From Henckelia pumila (taxonomy: Eukaryota; Streptophyta; Magnoliopsida; Lamiales; Gesneriaceae), in assembly GCF_033568475.1 (NCBI RefSeq), contig NC_133120.1, positions 92,212,151 through 92,276,150 on the forward strand: 64,000 nt of DNA, given 5' to 3'. How positions within the stretch are numbered: position 1 is the stretch's first letter; each line of letters begins with the position of its first letter. Below are positions 11,380 through 23,231 of this stretch, one piece after another. A program made the translations under genes and the position numbers. The notes beneath the pieces were generated by a model, which saw only the letters and a program-made list of their open reading frames with translations, was not told the origin of the DNA and did no database searches.

Positions 11380-12510
11380 AGGGATATCATGGCTCATAAA
11401 AATTATCAGAACCAGATGTTGTCACTAGGTGTTGACAACATCCAACACAACATGCAGCGGAAATATTAAAACGTGAATAGTAACAGCAAACCAATAGTAA
11501 ACCAACAATAAAAATACTCAAGAGTAAATATGCACAAGTACTAAAGTAATAAAAGATTGCACATAAAACAGATTCAGGTGTTGTCACTAGGTGTTCACAA
11601 CATTTTCAATAACACCTTGATTAACATGCATCAGAATTTTTGAAAGCATGAATAAAATAGATAAGCAACCAAACAAATCAGACTCAAATATTTAAGCAAG
11701 AGTATAAAATATTCTTGTAGCGCCTCAGGGCAAAACTTTTCCTAGAAAACAAATCAAAGAGTTTACAAAACCCTAAAACTAGTGAATTATTTCAAAACTC
11801 AATTTTCTCAAGAACGAGTGAGAAAATAAACAAATAAAAACATCTCCTAAAATTCTATACGAAATAGAATAAATAAACAGAAACACTGAAATGAATTCTT
11901 GATGCCGAACACACGAGAGCAACACTCTTGAATCTTGAATGCTCTCAAATCTTCAACGGCAATCAAGTAGACCACGACCAATGGTTGTAGAAACGAGCTT
12001 CAAATATGTATTCTGAATTCTCGTGATGTACGCTCAGAAGCTCTCTAAAAAATCTCACTTGATCGTGTCTTTTATTTTGTACGCTCAAATCCTCATCTAT
12101 GGCTTGATCTCTCTTTTCTGCGCTCTCTATCGTTTCTCACCAAACCGCATCAATCTCTACACTCTCTTCTTCTATTTAAGCGTGTCACCTTATCTCCAAA
12201 AAGACTTGATCATATTTCCTTTCAAACTTGAACCAATCTACAAAGATAAGGAAATAATATTAAGTTAGGAGATAAAAATATATTATGATAAGTGCATAAT
12301 ATCTCCTACAAAATAATCAAGTAAATATTTAAGCTCTTTAAGATATAGGAAATATCATTCTATAATCCAATCAACCATATTTTAAATCTAGAAATATTAT
12401 ATTATCTCAATTCAAATCAAAAATATTTCTAGTTTAAAATATATCAAGCATATAGATAAGAAACACAATATTAACTATCAATCCTAGAAAGGCAAAATAC
12501 AATATTATAA
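11380..12510 (-). repeat. Possible copia-like solo LTR or LTR remnant
   Basis: The stretch has the look of a minus-strand LTR: TGTTGTCACTAGGTGTT occurs twice in direct orientation (11417 and 11579), with TGCAGCGGAAAT-type sequence near the first copy. No coding domain is attached and I could not find a clean target-site duplication, so the borders are approximate. The short ORFs inside look incidental. Confidence 0.35.
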
Positions 12511-13197
12511 TGTTTCAAAATATGGAAATATATCAAGAAATAATTATTCATTTCATATATATATTTTTATATATAAAAAAAATCATATATATGATGCCTA
12601 GCCAAAAACGCAATATATTCGTGACATACTCACAATCTCAACATAATGATAAATCAATTATTTGCCACGTCATTGTACCTTTTTCTTCAATTTTTTTTTC
12701 AATCCCTACAAATTTAATAAGTACTTAATCATTTTAAAATTTACATATATTTGTTTTAAAAAAAATACAAATATATTTTTGGCGTACATGTGTTTGTTGT
12801 TGTCGGGTCGTTTTCTTCTTAAATTTAAATCTTCATGTCAAATCATAGATTATAAATAATTAGTATTTCAGTGCATTTTAGTGGGTACACAACGCGTGAT
12901 CATACTATTTTTTTAACGAAAACAAAAAAAAAATAAAAAATTTTAAAACTAAAAAAATATAGCTTATCCAATGATAAAACGCAATAGATACATTAATTTT
13001 ACAAAAGTGATTGACATTTTCATAAATAAACAAACATCAAATGATAATCATTTTGATAAATAAAAAAAATTTGACCGAATTTAAAAAAAAAAAAAAAAAA
13101 CCCAGCTAACGGCTAAAAAATAGAGTCTGTATAAAAATAATACTTTTTTTAATTTCCACGTGAACGATGCGTCAAGAATAAATCGGTCACAAATAAC
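12511..13197. other. AT-rich flank with a duplicated promoter-module block
   Basis: Positions about 12646-12740 repeat the block ATGATAAATCAATTATTTGC also found at 8743 and 28094. The remainder is AT-rich with an A-run near 13083-13100. I see no gene. Confidence 0.55.
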
Positions 13198-13543
13198 TTA
13201 GGAAGTGTTTGCAATAGATTGTACTTTTGTAAAAGTGATTAATTTATAGATTATAAAAAAGTTAAGAAAAATCAAAAGTTGGCAGTGTTTGGAAACAAAT
13301 GTGAAAATCTAAAAATCAAAGTTGGGTAGTGTTTGATAAATAAGTGATTAGAGTGATTTTAACAATGATCTTCTTATTAGAATCATTTTTGGAGAATCAT
13401 AATCACCACATGACTAGCTTTTGGATTTCAATTAAGTTAAGTATAAGCAAACACATAATCTAGGTTTAAGAAATACACAAAAAGATTTTTTTAAGCCAAA
13501 AGCTAACAATAACTTTTTTTTAGTAATTGCAAACACTCCCTTA
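13198..13543. mobile_element. Tourist-like MITE upstream of dioxygenase gene 1
   Basis: The element at 13201-13540 has inverted ends GGAAGTGTTTGCAA and TTGCAAACACTCCC and is flanked by TTA on both sides (13198-13200 and 13541-13543). This is the signature of PIF/Harbinger-derived Tourist MITEs. It ends about 60 bp before the TATA box of the gene. The second gene lacks it and has a different repeat at the corresponding place. Confidence 0.78.
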
Positions 13544-13601
13544 ATAGTAGAGTTTGGATCCATCCATCCATCCATCCCCTACTAAAACAAATTAAACACT
13601 A

Positions 13602-13609
13602 TATATAAA
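13602..13609 (+). promoter_or_regulatory. TATA box of dioxygenase gene 1
   Basis: TATATAAA lies 80 bp before the start codon at 13689, downstream of a CATC repeat that is shared with the second gene. This spacing fits a leader of roughly 50 nt. Confidence 0.65.
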
Positions 13610-13688
13610 AACCATGCACAAATGCATGCACATATCGTAGTCTTCAAAACAAACTTATAATAAAAAACACGCACACTAAAAATAATCC

Positions 13689-15140
13689 ATGGGTTCCCTA
13701 ACCCCAAATGAAAAGCAGCTCCCAGTTGTAGACTTCACCAAGCTGGAGATGAAGCCAGGCTCAAATTCTTGGTCTTCTACATGCAATCAAGTAAAGAAAT
13801 CCCTTGAAAACCATGGCTGTTTCGTAGCATTGTACAATAAAATCTCACCCCAACTTCACAAATCAATCTTCCAATCAGCTGATGAATTGTTTGATCTTCC
13901 TATTCAAACAAAACTTTTGAATCGTAATGAAAAATCATATCATGGTTATGTGGGGCAGTCCACCGTAATACCCCTCCACGAAGGCCTGGGGATCGATTAT
14001 GCCACCACTTTACAAGGAGCTCAAACTTTCACAAATCGCATGTGGCCTAATGGCGGCAACCATTCTTTCTGGTATATATATTCTTCTTTAATTAAAGAAG
14101 AATATAATAAAATAATATTTATTTTGCACGTACAAGGAAAATTATGTAAAATTATTACTTCTTTTAATTTATTTTAGTGAAACCTCGTTGTCCTTCGCCA
14201 AGACAGTAGCAGAGCTAGAGCAAATTGTGGTGAGAATGCTATTCGACAGCTATGGACTACTGGAGAAACATGTCGATTCGCACATCGACTCGACGACATA
14301 TCTCCTTAGGTACTTGAAATATCGAGCTCCGGAGACGGGAGAGAGTAACATGGGCATGCCCTCACACACAGACAAGAGCTTCATCTCCATACTTTACCAA
14401 AACGACGTCTCCGGGTTGGAAGTAAAAACAAGAGACCGCGAGTGGATTCATGTCGACTTTCCGCCTTCATCCTTCGTTGTCATGGCTGGAGATGCTTGCC
14501 AGGTGATCATGATGATGCAAGTTTTATAACAATATTATATAGGAAAAATTGCTTTTTTGATTCTTTGTGTTTGTTACTTTGCGATTTCAGTCCTTTATAT
14601 TTTCAGATTTTAGTTTTAGTCCGCTATCTTTATTTTTTTTTTTGCAATTTTAATCCTTTTTCCGACGTGACGCTGACGTGGCACCAATTCAGTGCTGATG
14701 TGGAGCTGACGTGTAAAGTGACACGTAAACATTTTTTAATAAAAAAGACCGAAATTGCGAAAAATCATAACATGTAGGACTAAAACTGAAATGTGAAAAT
14801 TTAGAGGACCAAAATCGCAAAAATGGCAAACTAAATTTGCAATTTTCCCAATTATATATTTAATAATTGAATGAAATATTTGCGGCAGGCCTGGAGCAAT
14901 GACAGAGTTCATTCTGCCAGCCATAAAGTGACCCTGGATGAGAATGGGAAAGCAACTCGTTACACAATCGCACTATTTTCATTCCAAAGCAAACCAGTGG
15001 AAGCTCCAAAAGAGCTAGTCGATGATGATGAGCATCCCCTCAAATACAAACCCTTCGTTCATGCCGATTTGATTACCTTTTTCAAGACCGATCGTGGCCG
15101 TCAATCCCAGGATATACTCACAGATTTCTGCGGAGTTTGA
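13689..15140 (+). CDS. 2-oxoglutarate/Fe(II)-dependent dioxygenase, AOP-like, copy 1
   Basis: Three exons, 13689-14071, 14178-14502 and 14889-15140, join in frame to 319 residues, the normal size for this family. All junctions are GT-AG. The product is a soluble non-haem iron oxygenase of plant specialised metabolism, with a DIOX_N domain in the first third and the jelly-roll core after it. Iron ligands visible are H191 and D193 (motif PSHTDKSF) and H248 (SHKV). R260 in ATRYTI would bind 2-oxoglutarate; the usual R-x-S is R-x-T here. The closest look is to AOP1-type enzymes; the substrate is unknown. Intron 2 carries a Mutator-type MITE. Intron 1 contains a 28-30 bp perfect palindrome (about 14077-14106). 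It is a tandem paralogue of the gene at 29426. All catalytic residues are kept, so it is probably functional. Confidence 0.9.
14542..14849. mobile_element. Mutator-type MITE, copy 2, in an intron
   Basis: This element starts GGAAAAATTGC and ends GCAATTTTCCC. The flanks TATTATATA (14533-14541) and AATTATATA (14850-14858) give a 9 bp target-site duplication with one mismatch. It is the same family as 10123-10438. It lies wholly within intron 2 of the dioxygenase gene, ending about 40 bp before the 3' splice site. A degraded piece of the same family appears in intron 1 of the paralogue (about 29930-29985). Confidence 0.8.
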
Positions 15141-16020
15141 ATTATATATATATATTTATTTATTGCATGTGTGTCTTATATATTATGTTTATAATCGCTT
15201 CCGTTTCTTAATTAAAACATAAAAACTTCGAACCTCATGCGTAAGTGGACTATTAATTAAGATTAATGCTTCTTTTAAATTTGTGAGTGGTTGGATAATT
15301 AAATGTATCTTGTGTTTGCATCAATTTCACCAATATGTTTAATAAATTTGTTAATTGTTGTACTTGTTTTCCCTCTATTATTCTTATCTCTTCCTATTTA
15401 ATAAAGTGAGAAGAGTTTATAGCTAGTAATTGTTTTGATATTTTTAAGTAATTTCTTTTTTTGTCCTTTTATAATGAAGATTTTAATATAATAAAATAAT
15501 TATTTCATTGCAGCAAAAATATTGGGCTGCGCTTGCTTCACCTAAGCGAGGGCAAGCTAAGCCTGACGTTTTTTTTTAAAAAAAAAATTAGGCTAAATTG
15601 TTTTTTTTTTCATTTTTAATTACGTATCTTGATTTTTTTTTTTCATTTTAATTTGGTTTGATATTTCGTATAATATCTATTTCTAATTTAGTTAAATACA
15701 AGATGCATCATGTCGGATATGTTAGAACAACACATTTTGAGGCCCGTTAAGATTCGAAAAATAATCGAGCATGACTCGTCCGATAAAACTGGAAATTGAA
15801 TTGATAATTGTAATTTACGTTTTAAGTACATAATTTTGGTATATTAATTTGCTCAAAACCCATTTTGAGTGAATGAGAAATTAAATATTTAATATTGGTG
15901 TTCAATGCTCAATTGTTGTGTTGTAATGAAATGAGACTTGTCCTACATGAAAAGTTTTATACTTTCTATTCTTACAAATATAATGTTGTGATGTATATTG
16001 ATTAATTTAATTATTTAAGT
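15141..16020. other. Intergenic DNA after dioxygenase gene 1
   Basis: This is the 3' untranslated region and intergenic sequence. It contains T- and A-runs near 15560-15645 and no supported gene. The final bases TCAAG at 16021-16025 are the left target-site duplication of the gypsy element. Confidence 0.6.
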
Positions 16021-16025
16021 TCAAG

Positions 16026-18123
16026 TGTAAGGACCCGATTTTACTCTATTAATTAATTTGTGTGTTAAAAATATGTATTTATAAATATCGGTTTATAGAC
16101 GATATTAAATTGCATATTTGATTTATAGAGCACACAGGAGTTGAAATAACTCGAACCGGGTCAAGTTTGAACCCCGAATGAATAAAATAAGACACACATT
16201 AAACTAATACATATCCATATATACATATATAATATATATATCATAATATCTTTCTCTTTCCACCGTCTCTCTCTCGCGTATCCTTCTGTTTCTTTTGTTT
16301 TAAATTTCTTCATTCCTTCAAATCGCCGTAACTTTTCCGTCGGTTATCGATTTTCGAAAATAAATATAGTTCCGGAATCCTCGCGACGAGAGCTTTCTTT
16401 TGATACCAAGTTCGTAAGGTTTCGTCGCTGTTTTAAAAACCCGACGTCAACAGCCGCCGTCCAGCCGCCGCCATTCGCCGCCGTTTGCCACCGCCGATCG
16501 TCGCCGGAGTTTAGGGGTAGGTTGTGTTAGTTGGTTAGACCTTTAATTCCAAGTTTTGAGGTTATTTTCAGTAGTTAGGGTTTTGAATTTTGGGAATTTT
16601 GATTCGATTGACTTTCGATAATTGATATTTGATTTATTATTGGTTGTAGGTATTATATCGGACTCGATTGGAGGTATTGGCTATTTTTCAGAAATTATTG
16701 GAGCATTATTTCGAATTTCCAGATTTATTTTATTGGGAATTTCGAATTTTAGAAGTCTTGAAATCAAGTTTTAGATGTTTTTATGTGTTAGAATTGATAT
16801 ATATAATATTCAAAAATTTTGGGAATTTTCTGGAAATATTCAGAATCTGAATATGTTGATATTTCGACTTTTAGAGTCATTTATCGAGATTTAGACATGG
16901 ATAGGATGACTGAATATGAAATATGAATATTTGGAACTGTTAGTTTGATTTTTAAACTTAGTTCTGATAATTGTCAGATTTGTAAACGAAAATAGGAATT
17001 GATGTGAAATAAATGGTTTTTCACAGGATTGGAGTATTCGAATATTACTTGAGATATTTCTGTGGTAATTAAGTGTTGGTTGAGGTACGTATGAACTGTT
17101 TATATTACGACGCCTATAATGGCATGTAATGATATTAAGTATTTTGTAATGAGTGATAATGTGTTTTATGTGCTTACGTGGATTATATGATTGCATTCAC
17201 TCATTTACAAGTTTACATAGCACGTTCTTTGATTACTATTGATATTGATCTCTTGAGATGTATTGAGTCATCATGGAGCGAGTGACATTGTTTTAGTGCA
17301 CTCCTGAGATAGCATGAGGCACGGACAGGTAGCTCCTGTCGCCCTCTGATGCTACGTATGACCCTCCTGATGACAGCATGAGGCTGGACGGGTCGCTCCT
17401 GTCACCCTCCGATGCTACGTGTATGGATTAGCAGTGATGATTCGAGGTCTGCTGCGTTCCTGGCACGGGTGGCCACTGAGTTTATTGTGATACGATTATT
17501 TGGACTCCTTTTGGTATCCCTTATTTCATTGATACATGTCACGCATTACATTGCATTTCATTGCATTGTACTTGATTTTATTCATGTCAGTTATATTTGT
17601 CGTAATTTTTATAGTTCGTCGTACTGGGGTTTGACCCCTGTTTTCTTTTTATGCTGTGGTTGTTTGTGATTCCATAGCAGGTTATCCAGGGGGATTTGAC
17701 GCATCTGGTGGAGCGTCATCTAGTGGTACCCAGTGAGACGAGCGTGGAGTCGAGTTCCCAGATATATGTATATATATCAGTTTAGCGAGTTTTATATTTG
17801 CCGGGGTGATGCCCTGTGTATCTGTATAAATAGTTTTGGACCTTGTTTTGAATTGTTATTTGTGTGATCGAGCCTTACCGGCTCTGCATGTGTTTAGTCC
17901 TGGCCAGTGCGGCTATAGGTTTGTAAATTGGAGTTGTGACTCTATTTTCGAGTATATATTGCTGGTTGTGTTGTACAGGTTTTTGGGATGTCCTATTTAC
18001 GAATAGGTCATGCCGAAATTTCTGTAGGCCCAAACGCAAATTTTTAACTCGTTTTCGCTGTTTACATTAATTAATCCTGGTTGTTTGATCATTAAATATT
18101 AAATCAGGACACGGGCCCTTTCA
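16026..18123 (+). repeat. 5' LTR of the gypsy element
   Basis: It starts TGTAAGGACCCG and ends GGGCCCTTTCA, directly before the primer binding site. It contains a GC-rich CCGCCG-rich stretch near 16450-16505 in an otherwise AT-rich LTR. The ORFs inside are repeated in the 3' LTR and are not host genes. Confidence 0.95.
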
Positions 18124-18125
18124 TT

Positions 18126-18137
18126 TGGTATCAGAGC
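18126..18137 (+). other. Primer binding site for initiator methionine tRNA
   Basis: TGGTATCAGAGC, two bases after the 5' LTR, is complementary to the 3' end of plant initiator tRNA-Met, the standard primer for minus-strand synthesis in plant gypsy elements. Confidence 0.93.
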
Positions 18138-18378
18138 GTATACTGGGATATGCTCGAACTAGAGTCTAGGACACTCGAGTTTAGACACTAACAAAATGAT
18201 TGCGTATGTGTGTGACTACTTGTTCTTACGTGACTTACTTGTGGTGTTTATTTTTGAACGTATTTGTTATAACCAGTAGTTCTTTGCTTTAAAATTAGTT
18301 TATGAATTCTATTAGAACTCTGAGTTCCTATCATAGTTTTCTGTTCGTTACGTTATTTCTGCTTGTATTTAAATCCTT

Positions 18379-21300
18379 GTGTCTTGTAGAATGGCACCAG
18401 GAGGAAGAGGTAGAAAAGGGAAGGAAGTTGTAGAAGAGTATGCAGCGGAAAATGTTAGAAATCTTGATGATATTGTCAGGGGAAGACGTGGTCGACCAGC
18501 TGTTCAGCCTCCGAAAGATGTGGAATTAGAGGTGGAACAACAACCACGGGTAAATCCTGACAAAGGAAAAGCGATTCAGGCTGAGGCTGATCCAGTAGCC
18601 CAATTGACTGAGAAAATGGGAGGAATACGATTAATAATTTCTCAATTTCAGGAGTTGCGTCCGCAAAAGTTCTTTGACAATGAAGGAAGTGAGAAAGTTG
18701 CTAGTTGGTTGAAAAGTCTCAACAATATGTTTAATGGATTAGAATATCCTGATGACATTCGACTGAAGTTAGTTCCTTTTCAGCTGAAAGACCGAGCGCA
18801 ACTGTGGTGGGAAACGACAGCATAAACACTTTCTGATTCTGGTGAAAAGATCACATGGGAAGTATTTTGTAAGCAGTTTGCACAAGAATATGCACCACCA
18901 TCGTACTATTCTGCTAAAAAAGATGAATTTAATCTGTTGGTGCAAGGCAATAAATCTGTTGCTGAATATGCTTCTCAATTTTCTACTCTTTTGCCTTATG
19001 TCCCACATGTTGCAAAGAATGATCGGTCAAAGCTTTCACATTTTCTGAAGGGGCTTACACGAACGATCCATACTTTGGTGACTACTGGAACTCCATCTAC
19101 TTATATGAAAGCAGTAGAAAAGGCCAAGAAAATTGAAGCAAGTCTACTCAGGGGTGAACCACAATCAATCCCAGCATCTGTTTCTCAAGGAGCTGGAAGC
19201 AGTTCACAGATACCAATGGGTTTACCTTCATATCAGCCTACGCAATCTTCTCAGCAAGCGAAAAGGCCTTGGTTTAAAGCTAGAGGGAAGCCCTTTAAAA
19301 AGAAACCACAGTCTAGTTCCTCCAGTTCCAGTGGTAGTCGTGGTGGAAGTTCAGTTGGATCGTCTGGGAGAGTGTACTGTGACAGATGTGGTGGTAATCA
19401 TTTGAGTGCACATTGTACAGGATTTCCAGGAACTTGTTATACTTGTGGGCAGGCTGGACATTCGTCTCGAGTATGTCCAAATGCTGGAAGACAGCAATTT
19501 CAGCCACAACAGTTTGGCCAGTTTTCTGGACGACCATCATTCAGACCATATGCTCCTGTACCACAGTTTGCTCCTACACAGCCTTATGTTCCAGTACAGT
19601 CCACTCAGCAGCCTAAGTATCCATCTCCTTAGAGTCAGCAGCGTTTTTCAGGTCCACAGCAGGCTCAAGTCCATGCTATGACTCAGGATCAGGCACAAGA
19701 TGCACCTGGGGGAGTTATTGCAGGTATTTGTTATATTTTTGAGTATCCTGCACGTATCTTGATAGACACAGGAGCATCTCATTCATTTTTATCTGTTACA
19801 TTTGCTGATGAGCATGAGATTGCTTTTACCCCGTTATTGGATACTGTGTCTGTTGCTACTCCTGCTGGTGTTTTCTTGATGTCTAATGAGATAGTTTTGA
19901 ATTGTGTGATTAGATTTGAGGATAAGATAATGATAACCAATCTAATCAAACTAGCTATGTCTGATTTTGACTATATCTTGGGTATGGATACACTGATGAA
20001 TTATAGAGCTACGGTTGATTGTTTCCATGGCATTGTGAGATTTAGACCGTATTATGGCAATAAGTGGAATTTTTATGGTAGTGATTCACAATCTCGCATT
20101 CCATTAGTATCGGCAATGGAAATGTTTAGATTATTGTTGATAGGAAATGAAGGATTTATGATTTATGCTCTAGATACAACGAAGGAAGAGAAATTGAAAG
20201 TTTCAGATATTCCTGTCGTTAAGGATTTTCCTGATGTATTTCCTGATGAGATTCCGGGTTTTCCGCCTCAAAGGGAAATAGATCTTAGCATTGAATTAAT
20301 GCCAGGAACAAGTCCTATTTTCCGAGCTCCATATCGATTAGCTCCAGCAGAATTGAAAGAACTCAAGACGCAATTGCAAGATTTGCTGGAAAAAGGTTAT
20401 ATTAGACCAAGTGTATCACCTTGGGGTGCTCCAGTCTTGTTTGTGAAGAAGAAAGACGGAACGATGAGAATGTGCATCGATTATCGGCAATTGAATCAGG
20501 ATACTGTGAAGAATAAGTATCCTTTGCCACGAATTGATGACTTGTTTGATCAGTTGCAGGGTACATCTGTATATTCTAAAATTGATCTTCGTTCCGGATA
20601 TCATCAACTTCGAGTTCGAGAGGAAGATGTTTCCAAGACAGCATTTTGAACACGTTACGGACATTATGAATTTTTAGTTGTGCCTTTCGGGTTGACTAAT
20701 GCTCCAGCGGTTTTTATGGATTTAATGAATCGTGTGTTTCGGGAGTTTATAGATCGATTTGTTATCGTTTTCATTGATGACATTTTGATTTATTCTAAGT
20801 CAAGGAAGGAGCATAAAGAACATTTAACATTAGTTCTTCAGACACTCAGAACATCACAATTATATGCTAAGTTTTCGAAGTGTGAATTTTGGCTGGACAG
20901 AGTATTATTTCTAGGACATGTGATATCAGCACAAGGGGTATCTGTCGATCCTAGTAAAATTGAAGCTGTTCTTAATTGGTCTCGACCAACCAATGTCTTT
21001 GAAATTCGTAGCTTTTTGGGTTTGGCTGGATATTATAGGCGTTTCATCAAGGGATTTTCTGAAATAGCTAGGCCTATGACTATATTGACGCAAAAAGATC
21101 GACGTTTTGTGTGGACTGAGGAATGTGAAGCTAGTTTTCAGACTTTGAAAGAGAAATTGACTATGGCTCCAGTACTAGCATTACCTTCAGGCTCAGGTGG
21201 ATTTGTTGTCTGTACAGATGCTTCTTTGAATGGACTGGGTTGTGTTTTGATGCAAAATGGACGCGTGATTGCGTATGCATCTCGTCAATTGAAACCACAT

Positions 21301-23154
21301 GAGACTCGTTATCCAGTTCATGATTTAGAATTGGCTGCCATTGTGCATGCATTGAAAATATGGCGTCATTATCTGTACGGTGAGCAGTTTGTGATTTATT
21401 CCGATCATAAGAGTCTGAAATATTTATTCACACAGTCTGATTTGAATATGAGACAACGTCGATGGTTGGAATTACTTAAGGATTTTGACTGTGATATTCA
21501 ATACCAGCCAGGAAACGTGAATCAAGTTGCAGATGCTTTGAGCAGAAAAGTTCATACTAAGATGTTGGCATCGTTAACTATTTCTAAAGTTCATGAGCAT
21601 TTGAGAACTTCAGGATGGACTTATCGAGCTAAAGGTAATCATTTCATAGTTTCATCTATACAAGTTGAACCACGAATAATTTCAAAAATCAAAGCAGCAC
21701 AAAAGACTGATCCATATATTCATCATTTGAAAGAATTAACTCCAGCTGGTCAGTCAGGGAAATTTTTTGTTGCTTCTGATGGATGTTTGCGTTATAATGG
21801 TAGACTTGTGGTTCCGAATTTGATAGATTTGAAAGACAATATACTACGAGAAGCTCATTGTAGTCGACATAGTGTACATCCTGGAATTAGAAAGATGTAT
21901 CATATCTTGAAAGCCCATTACTGGTGGGAAGGTATGAAGAATGATATTTCTGATTTTGTGGCTAAGTGTTTGACGTGTCAACAAGTTAAGGCTGAAAGAA
22001 TGAGACCAGGTGGTATGTTACTTAATCTTGAAGTACCACAGTGGAATTGGGAACACATTACTATGGATTTCGTGACACACCTACCTCGATCTAATTGTGG
22101 TTGTGATGCCATTTGGGTTATTGTGGATAGATTGTCTAAATCTGCCCATTTTATTCCATATGATCGTACGTGGACATATACGAAAATGGCAAAAATGTAC
22201 ATTGATCAGATAGTGTGATTGCATGGTGTGCCAGTTACTATAGTATCAGACTGTGATCCCAGATTTACTTCTAAGTTTTGGTCTAGTTTGCAATCAGCTT
22301 TGGGTTCTAAATTGGCCATGAGTACTGCCTATCATCCACAGACATATGGTCAATCTGAAAGGACTATTCAGACACTTGAAGATTTATTACGAGCTGTTGT
22401 GATGGATTTTAGTGGTGGTTGGCAAGAATCTTTAGCTTTGGTGGAATTCTCTTACAATAACAGTTACCAAGTATCTATCGGGATGGCACCATTTGAAGCC
22501 TTGTATGGCAGAAAATGTAGATCTCCGATCTGTTGGGAAGAAGTAGGAGAACGACAGTTGTCAGGACCAGAGTTTATTCAAGAGATGAAAGAAAAAGTTG
22601 AACTGATCAGGAAAAGAATGAAAGCGGCCCAGGATCGTCAAGCCAGCTATGCTAATAACAGACGTAGACCTTTAGAATTTCAGGTTGGCGATTTTGTTTT
22701 CTTGAAAGTATCACCATTTCGTGGTACTATGAGATTTGGGCGTAAAGGGAAATTAGCTCCACGTTATATCGGTCCATACGAGATTGTTGAGAAGATTGGT
22801 ATTTTAGCGTATCGTTTGAACTTGCCGCAGAGTTTGTCTGCGATACATGATGTATTTCACGTATCTATGCTATGGAAGTATGAACCAGATCCTTCTCATA
22901 TCTTGAGGGCTGATGATGTGGAGTTGGATAGTTCCCTTAGCTATGTTGAATATCCAGTGCAGATTCTTGATCGTAAAGAAAAGCAACTTAGGAACAAGAC
23001 GATTCCTTTAGTTATGGTGGAATGGAGTAGACATGGGAGAGAAGAAGCCACATGGGAATTGGAGTCTAGAATGCGTCAAGAATGGCCTCATTTGTTTGAA
23101 AATATGATGACTTATTTCATGTACTCTAATTTTCCTATGTACTATCAGTGGTAG
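18379..23154 (+). pseudogene. Ty3/gypsy gag-pol polyprotein with four in-frame stops
   Basis: One frame runs from the ATG at 18379 to the stop at 23152-23154. Order: Gag, zinc knuckle CYTCGQAGHSSRVC (19435-19476), aspartic protease DTGASHSF (near 19765), reverse transcriptase with FIDDIL (near 20770), RNase H (near 21200), HHCC-type integrase zinc finger (near 21850-21990), integrase core (near 22065-22350) and a chromodomain-like C-terminus (near 22940-23090). Integrase after reverse transcriptase is the gypsy order. Stops interrupt it at 18823 (TAA), 19630 (TAG), 20647 (TGA) and 22216 (TGA). Each can arise by a single C-to-T change from CAA, CAG, CGA and CGA, the residues that fit the family there. 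No frameshift was found. The usual D of the HPQTDGQSER-type motif is replaced by Y (near 22345). Confidence 0.95.
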
Positions 23155-23218
23155 ATGTTTAACCACTTTGTATATAAGTTTGATGTGTGTTTAATTTCGA
23201 GAAAGAAATCTTCTTTTT

Positions 23219-23231
23219 AGAGGGGGAGAAA
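23219..23231 (+). other. Polypurine tract of the gypsy element
   Basis: The purine run AGAGGGGGAGAAA ends immediately before the 3' LTR start at 23232, the position where plus-strand synthesis is primed. Confidence 0.85.

Noticed and set aside
14077-14106. Perfect palindrome in intron 1 of dioxygenase gene 1 as a microRNA precursor
   Set aside because: The stem is only about 14 bp with almost no loop, too short for a plant microRNA precursor.
18379-23154. Separate host genes suggested by the five consecutive open frames
   Set aside because: All five are in the same frame and form one gypsy polyprotein interrupted by stops, between matching LTRs.
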